Notes under the pieces: generated by a model
Seen by the model: the letters and a program-made list of their open reading frames with translations, nothing else
Told to the model about the DNA's origin: nothing
Databases searched by the model: none
Assembly: GCA_017459225.1 (NCBI GenBank)
Contig: JAFUDL010000551.1
Location: 1-8,757, forward strand
DNA: 8,757 bases
Direction of reading: 5' to 3'
Source of the DNA: Kiritimatiellia bacterium
GTDB lineage: Bacteria > Verrucomicrobiota > Kiritimatiellia > RFP12 > UBA1067
Program-made: the position numbers and the translations under genes
Shown: positions 5,310 to 8,757 of the stretch, piece after piece
Numbering within the stretch: the first letter of the stretch is position 1
Layout of the letters: every line of letters begins with the position of its first letter

Positions 5310-7019
5310 ATGAAAACAACATCTCCGCATATCTCGCTGCGTGCCATGATGGCTACGCTCACCTTCATCTGCGCAGCGGCCGCATCTGCGACGGACGGCG
5401 TCGTGACGGCGTCGTCGTTTGGCTTCGATCCGGAAGACTCCACCGAGTTTCTCCAGAAGGCGCTAGACTCCGGCGCGCGCAGGATCGTGATCGACCGCCG
5501 TCCGGCGCCTTGGATCACTCGTCCTCTCTTCGTGCGCTCCAACTGCGAGGTCGTGTTCGAACGCGGCGTTGAGGTGGTGGCGAAGAAAGGCGAGTTCCGC
5601 GGGAAGAACGACTCTCTCTTCACGCTCAAGCGCTCCGAGAACGTGAAGCTGAGCGGCTACGGCGCAACTCTTCGCATGCATCGCGCCGACTACGCCGCCG
5701 CACCGTACACGAAGGCCGAATGGCGCATGAGCCTCAACCTGCTCAGCTGCAGCAACGTCGTGGTGGAGGGCTTTACGCTCCTTGAATCGGGTGGCGACGG
5801 TGTCTACCTCGGTGTAACGGGCGAAGATCATGCGCCCTGCCGCAACGTGGTGCTGCGCGACCTCGTGTGCGACCGCCAGTACCGCCAGGGCATCAGCGTG
5901 ATATCAGCGCGCAACCTCCTCATCGAACGCTGCATGCTGCGCGGCACGGGCGGCACTCCGCCTGCGGCCGGCATCGACTTTGAGCCGAACCGCGCTAGCG
6001 AGGAGCTCTCGGAAATAGTGATGCGCGACTGCATCATCACCAACAACCACGGCGCGGGGATACAGTACTACCTAGGCCAGCTCAACGCCACCTCGAAGCC
6101 GATTTCCGTCAAGATCGTCAACTGCCTCACCACGGACAACTCCCGCGGCTTCTGGCTGGGGCACGGCCGCGCTCCCTCGCATGTGCGCGGCGGCATTGCA
6201 TGCGAGAACTGCATCATCGCCACAAGAAACGCCCCCGCCGTGCACATCCCTTCACAGTCAGACGATGCCGTATCCGTGACGTTCGAGAAATGCCGCCTCG
6301 TCGACTTCCAGGCGAAGGATTCCCTGTTGAAAGGCGCGCCCGCACGCCGCAAATTCGATCCCGCAGCAGCGCGGCCATTCGACGCATGCCCCGGCAAGCT
6401 CGTGCGAATGCATCCATTCCGCTTCCGCAACGGCGTGACATACCGCTTCTACATGGCCACGCCGGGCGAGGCGCGTTTCTCCGGGAAGTTCACGCCCGTG
6501 GGCAAGCCCGAATTCATCGCGGCGCCCATCGTCGTCAAAGACTCATCCGGCGCCACATGCGCGTCGATCTCCCTGAACGGCACTGCCGAGACGCCCTTCT
6601 CGTTCAACGCGAAGGCTCCTGGCTTCTACACGATGACCGCCGATGTCGGCAGCCACGCCTTCGGCCTTTCGGCGACTTCCGTGCCCATTGCGGTGGTGCA
6701 GCCCAAGGCGTGTCGATCCATCTACTCCACGCAGGGCACGCTCTACATCCACGCCGATTCAAACGCGTCCTTCGTCGTCGCGGCATCAGGCGCCGGTTCC
6801 GAACGCGTGCACGTGAGGCTCGAGGATCCGTCGGGGAAGACGCGATGGGACCGCGACGACGTCGGCGAATGGACAGTGCACCACGCCGCCCCTCATCCTG
6901 CCGATGGACTCTGGCGCATCAACTTCAGCCGCCCAACGAACTTCTTCTTCGAGGACTTCAACATCTTCCAGCAAGGCGCCTCGCCAGATCTTTTCCTGAC
7001 GCCGGACAAATACTGGTGA
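5310..7019 (+). CDS. Secreted right-handed parallel beta-helix protein, probable glycan-active enzyme
   Basis: A 569-residue protein. Residues 1-27 form a signal peptide (hydrophobic ATLTFICAAAASA, cleavage expected after ASA). A pectate-lyase-like start (SFGFDPEDSTEFLQKALDSG, 36-55) leads into a beta-helix of about 60-335. Its coils are visible as repeated N/C-containing turns: CSNVVVEGFTLL, CRNVVLRDLVCD, ARNLLIERCMLR, LSEIVMRDCIITNN, ISVKIVNCLTTDN, GGIACENCIIATRN and VSVTFEKCRLV. Acidic residues D163 (GGDGVYLG) and D224/E226 (AGIDFEPN) are candidate catalytic or metal-binding positions. The C-terminal part (about 365-569) is beta-rich and unrecognised, possibly sugar-binding sandwiches. ATG 5310 is preferred over ATG 5301 because the latter overlaps the -10 box. 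Divergent from the NAGPA-GH20 operon. Fold assignment is firm; whether it is a lyase or hydrolase, and its substrate, are not known. Confidence 0.85.
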   Translation: MKTTSPHISLRAMMATLTFICAAAASATDGVVTASSFGFDPEDSTEFLQKALDSGARRIVIDRRPAPWITRPLFVRSNCEVVFERGVEVVAKKGEFRGKNDSLFTLKRSENVKLSGYGATLRMHRADYAAAPYTKAEWRMSLNLLSCSNVVVEGFTLLESGGDGVYLGVTGEDHAPCRNVVLRDLVCDRQYRQGISVISARNLLIERCMLRGTGGTPPAAGIDFEPNRASEELSEIVMRDCIITNNHGAGIQYYLGQLNATSKPISVKIVNCLTTDNSRGFWLGHGRAPSHVRGGIACENCIIATRNAPAVHIPSQSDDAVSVTFEKCRLVDFQAKDSLLKGAPARRKFDPAAARPFDACPGKLVRMHPFRFRNGVTYRFYMATPGEARFSGKFTPVGKPEFIAAPIVVKDSSGATCASISLNGTAETPFSFNAKAPGFYTMTADVGSHAFGLSATSVPIAVVQPKACRSIYSTQGTLYIHADSNASFVVAASGAGSERVHVRLEDPSGKTRWDRDDVGEWTVHHAAPHPADGLWRINFSRPTNFFFEDFNIFQQGASPDLFLTPDKYW

Positions 7020-7047
7020 GTTCAAAGTTGATTTCTTGTTTGACCTG

Positions 7048-8757
7048 TCAGTAGATGAAAAGCATCTCGCGGTACTTTGGCAGCGGCCAGCGCGCGTCGT
7101 CCACAAGGTACTCGAGCGCGTCCACAGTGTGCCGAAGATCGGCCATCGCCGCAAGCAGGTCCTCATGGCGGCCCTTCGCAAGGGCGCGGTCGAGGCGCTC
7201 GCACTTCACATGCAGATCGTCAAGGCCCGCGCCAAGCTTGAGCGAGAGCGCCTTGAGGCCGGTCACGCCCACCTTGAGGCCGTCCTTCTTCGCGAGAGAG
7301 ATCGCCGTGGCCAGCTTGGAGAATTCGTCCGCCACCACAGGACGTATCATCGAACGCGCGATCTCAAGCGCCACCGCGCCTTCTATGCGCAGGCGGCGAT
7401 GGTAGTCCTCAAGCGCGATCTCGTAGCGGCTCTCCAGCTCTCCGCGCGTCAAAACGCCGTACTTCTCGAACAGCGCCTGATTGGCCGGAAGCCTGAATGG
7501 CGATATCGCGGCGGGGGTTGAGGGCAGGTTTGGCAGACCACGCGCGGCAGCCTCCTTCTGCCACTCGGCGGAATAGCCGTCGCCAGCGAAGAGGACGCGA
7601 TTGTGCGCGCGGATGAGCCGCTGCAGAAGCTTCTGCAGGTTGGCGTTGAAGTCTCCGGGCATGGCGTCGAGCTTGTCGGAGAGCGCGTCCAGCGACTCCG
7701 CCACGATCGTATTGAGCACCATCTGGTTCTGCGCGCAGTTCTGGGACGAGCCGGGCGCGCGGAACTCGAACTTGTTGCCCGTGAACGCAAAAGGCGACGT
7801 GCGGTTGCGGTCCGTCGTGTCGCGCGGCAGAGGCGGCAGAGTGTCCACGCCGATCTTCATCTTCGTGCGCCCGCGCGCAGACCAGGACGTGCCGGTCTCG
7901 ATCGCCTTCATGACGGCGCTTAGCTCGTCGCCGAGGAAGATCGAGAGGATTGCCGGCGGCGCCTCGTTTCTGCCAAGGCGGTGGTCATTGCCCGCGCCGG
8001 CAGTCGAGGCGCGCAGAAGATCCGCGTGCAGGTCGATCGCCCTTATCACGGCGAGAAGCACGGTGAGGAATATCGCGTTCTCCTTGGGAATGGAGCCGGG
8101 CTCGAGGAGGTTGCGCCCGTTGTAGGCGATGGACCAGTTGCAGTGCTTGCCGCTGCCGTTCACGCCGGAGAAAGGCTTCTCGTGGAGAAGGCACTCGAGG
8201 CCGTTGCGCTCGGCCGTCTGGCGCAGCACCTCCATGATGAGCATGTTGTGGTCCACTGCGAGGTTGAGGTCCTCGAAGATCGGCGCAAGCTCGAACTGTG
8301 CGGGCGCCACTTCGTTGTGGCGCGTCTTCGCGGGGATGCCGAGCTTCCACAGCTGCGTCTCCACCTCGTTCATGAACTTGAGGATGCGCGGGCGTATCGC
8401 GCCGTAGTAGTGGTCTTCAAGCTGCTGATGCTTCGCAGGCGCGGCGCCGAACACGGTGCGGCCGGTCTGAAGAAGGTCCGGACGCTGCAGATAGAATCCG
8501 CGGTCGATCAGGAAGTACTCCTGCTCCGCTCCAAGCGTCACGGAGACGCGCGACTCGGGCTGGCCAAAGTGCGCCATGAGCCGCTTCAGCGCCTTGCCGA
8601 GCGCCTGTATGGACCTAAGAAGAGGCGTCTTCGAGTCAAGCGCCTCGCCGGTGTGCGCGCAGAACGCAGTGGGGATGCAGAGAGTGGCGCCGCCCGAGTA
8701 GCGCTTGATGAACGCGGGGCTCGTGGGATCCCACGCCGTGTAGCCGCGGGCCTCGAA
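7048..8757 (-). CDS. glnN: Glutamine synthetase type III, N-terminus cut by the window edge
   Basis: 569 residues are visible up to the TGA at 7050-7048. The frame is open to the right edge, and GSIII proteins are about 700-730 residues, so roughly the first 130-160 are missing. Recognisable GSIII blocks are FEARGYTAWDPTSPAFI at the very start, CIPTAFCAHTGEALDSKTPLLRS, GAEQEYFLID (glutamate and metal binding), RHNEVAPAQFELAPI, VDHNMLIMEVL, the GSIII-typical NGSGKHCNWSI, AGAGNDHRLGRNEAPPAI and FEFRAPGSSQN, followed by the helical C-terminal domain specific to type III. It makes glutamine from glutamate, ammonia and ATP in the cytoplasm as a large double-ring complex. It converges on the beta-helix gene and has no evident functional link to it. 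Its promoter lies outside the window. Confidence 0.95.
   Translation of the reverse strand, partial: FEARGYTAWDPTSPAFIKRYSGGATLCIPTAFCAHTGEALDSKTPLLRSIQALGKALKRLMAHFGQPESRVSVTLGAEQEYFLIDRGFYLQRPDLLQTGRTVFGAAPAKHQQLEDHYYGAIRPRILKFMNEVETQLWKLGIPAKTRHNEVAPAQFELAPIFEDLNLAVDHNMLIMEVLRQTAERNGLECLLHEKPFSGVNGSGKHCNWSIAYNGRNLLEPGSIPKENAIFLTVLLAVIRAIDLHADLLRASTAGAGNDHRLGRNEAPPAILSIFLGDELSAVMKAIETGTSWSARGRTKMKIGVDTLPPLPRDTTDRNRTSPFAFTGNKFEFRAPGSSQNCAQNQMVLNTIVAESLDALSDKLDAMPGDFNANLQKLLQRLIRAHNRVLFAGDGYSAEWQKEAAARGLPNLPSTPAAISPFRLPANQALFEKYGVLTRGELESRYEIALEDYHRRLRIEGAVALEIARSMIRPVVADEFSKLATAISLAKKDGLKVGVTGLKALSLKLGAGLDDLHVKCERLDRALAKGRHEDLLAAMADLRHTVDALEYLVDDARWPLPKYREMLFIY

Noticed and set aside
4253..5629. 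Extension of the phosphodiester glycosidase frame upstream to 5629
   Set aside because: The extra N-terminus runs through the promoter and the divergent beta-helix gene, and a signal peptide begins only near 5212-5182.
7020..7050. Possible terminator between the convergent beta-helix and glutamine synthetase genes
   Set aside because: Only a 5-bp TCAAA/TTTGA pairing with a 12-nt loop and a 4-bp TGAC/GTCA pairing are present, without a T run; too weak to call.
6200..7054. Plus-strand open frame (284 codons) inside the beta-helix gene in another frame
   Set aside because: Arg/His-rich translation without domain pattern; the overlapping frame encodes a clear beta-helix protein.

Overview
The window (8,757 bp, GC-rich, tightly packed) looks like a bacterial chromosome segment. 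A type III glutamine synthetase, secreted glycan-degrading enzymes, a group-3-like sigma factor and a bacterial papain-type peptidase together suggest a PVC-type bacterium (Kiritimatiellota, Lentisphaerae or Verrucomicrobia), perhaps from a gut or other glycan-rich habitat. This assignment rests on gene style alone and is tentative. I see no rRNA, tRNA, CRISPR array, insertion sequence or phage gene.

Region A (1-2700, minus strand) is a compact three-gene operon: a sigma-70 family factor (2684-2025), then a 174-aa protein of unknown family overlapping it by 17 nt (2041-1517), then, 4 nt further on, a papain-fold (C1) cysteine peptidase carrying a single membrane span and a proline-rich tail (1512 to beyond position 1). 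It starts from an extended -10 promoter (TGGTATAAT) so close to the ATG that the transcript should be leaderless or nearly so. The most interesting reading of the window is that these three genes form one signalling module: a sigma factor, an adaptor, inhibitor or substrate, and a membrane-tethered protease. This is an inference from gene order and domain content.

Region B (2736-5212, minus strand) is a two-gene carbohydrate operon: a secreted phosphodiester glycosidase (NAGPA/DUF2233 family) followed after 29 nt by a secreted GH20-type beta-N-acetylhexosaminidase. Region C (5310-7019, plus strand) is a divergently transcribed secreted right-handed parallel beta-helix protein, probably another glycan-active enzyme. 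The 97-bp divergent intergenic region holds a TATAAT element for each direction. Regions B and C together look like a small locus for taking apart an N-acetylhexosamine-containing, possibly phosphodiester-decorated, glycan.

Region D (7048 to the right edge, minus strand) is the C-terminal 569 residues of a type III glutamine synthetase, converging on the beta-helix gene with a 28-bp gap.

The three visible promoters share a CGTTT-rich stretch 8-10 nt upstream of TATAAT. Two of the genes lack any Shine-Dalgarno sequence and start 7-9 nt after the -10 box. Genes inside operons carry clear Shine-Dalgarno sequences instead.
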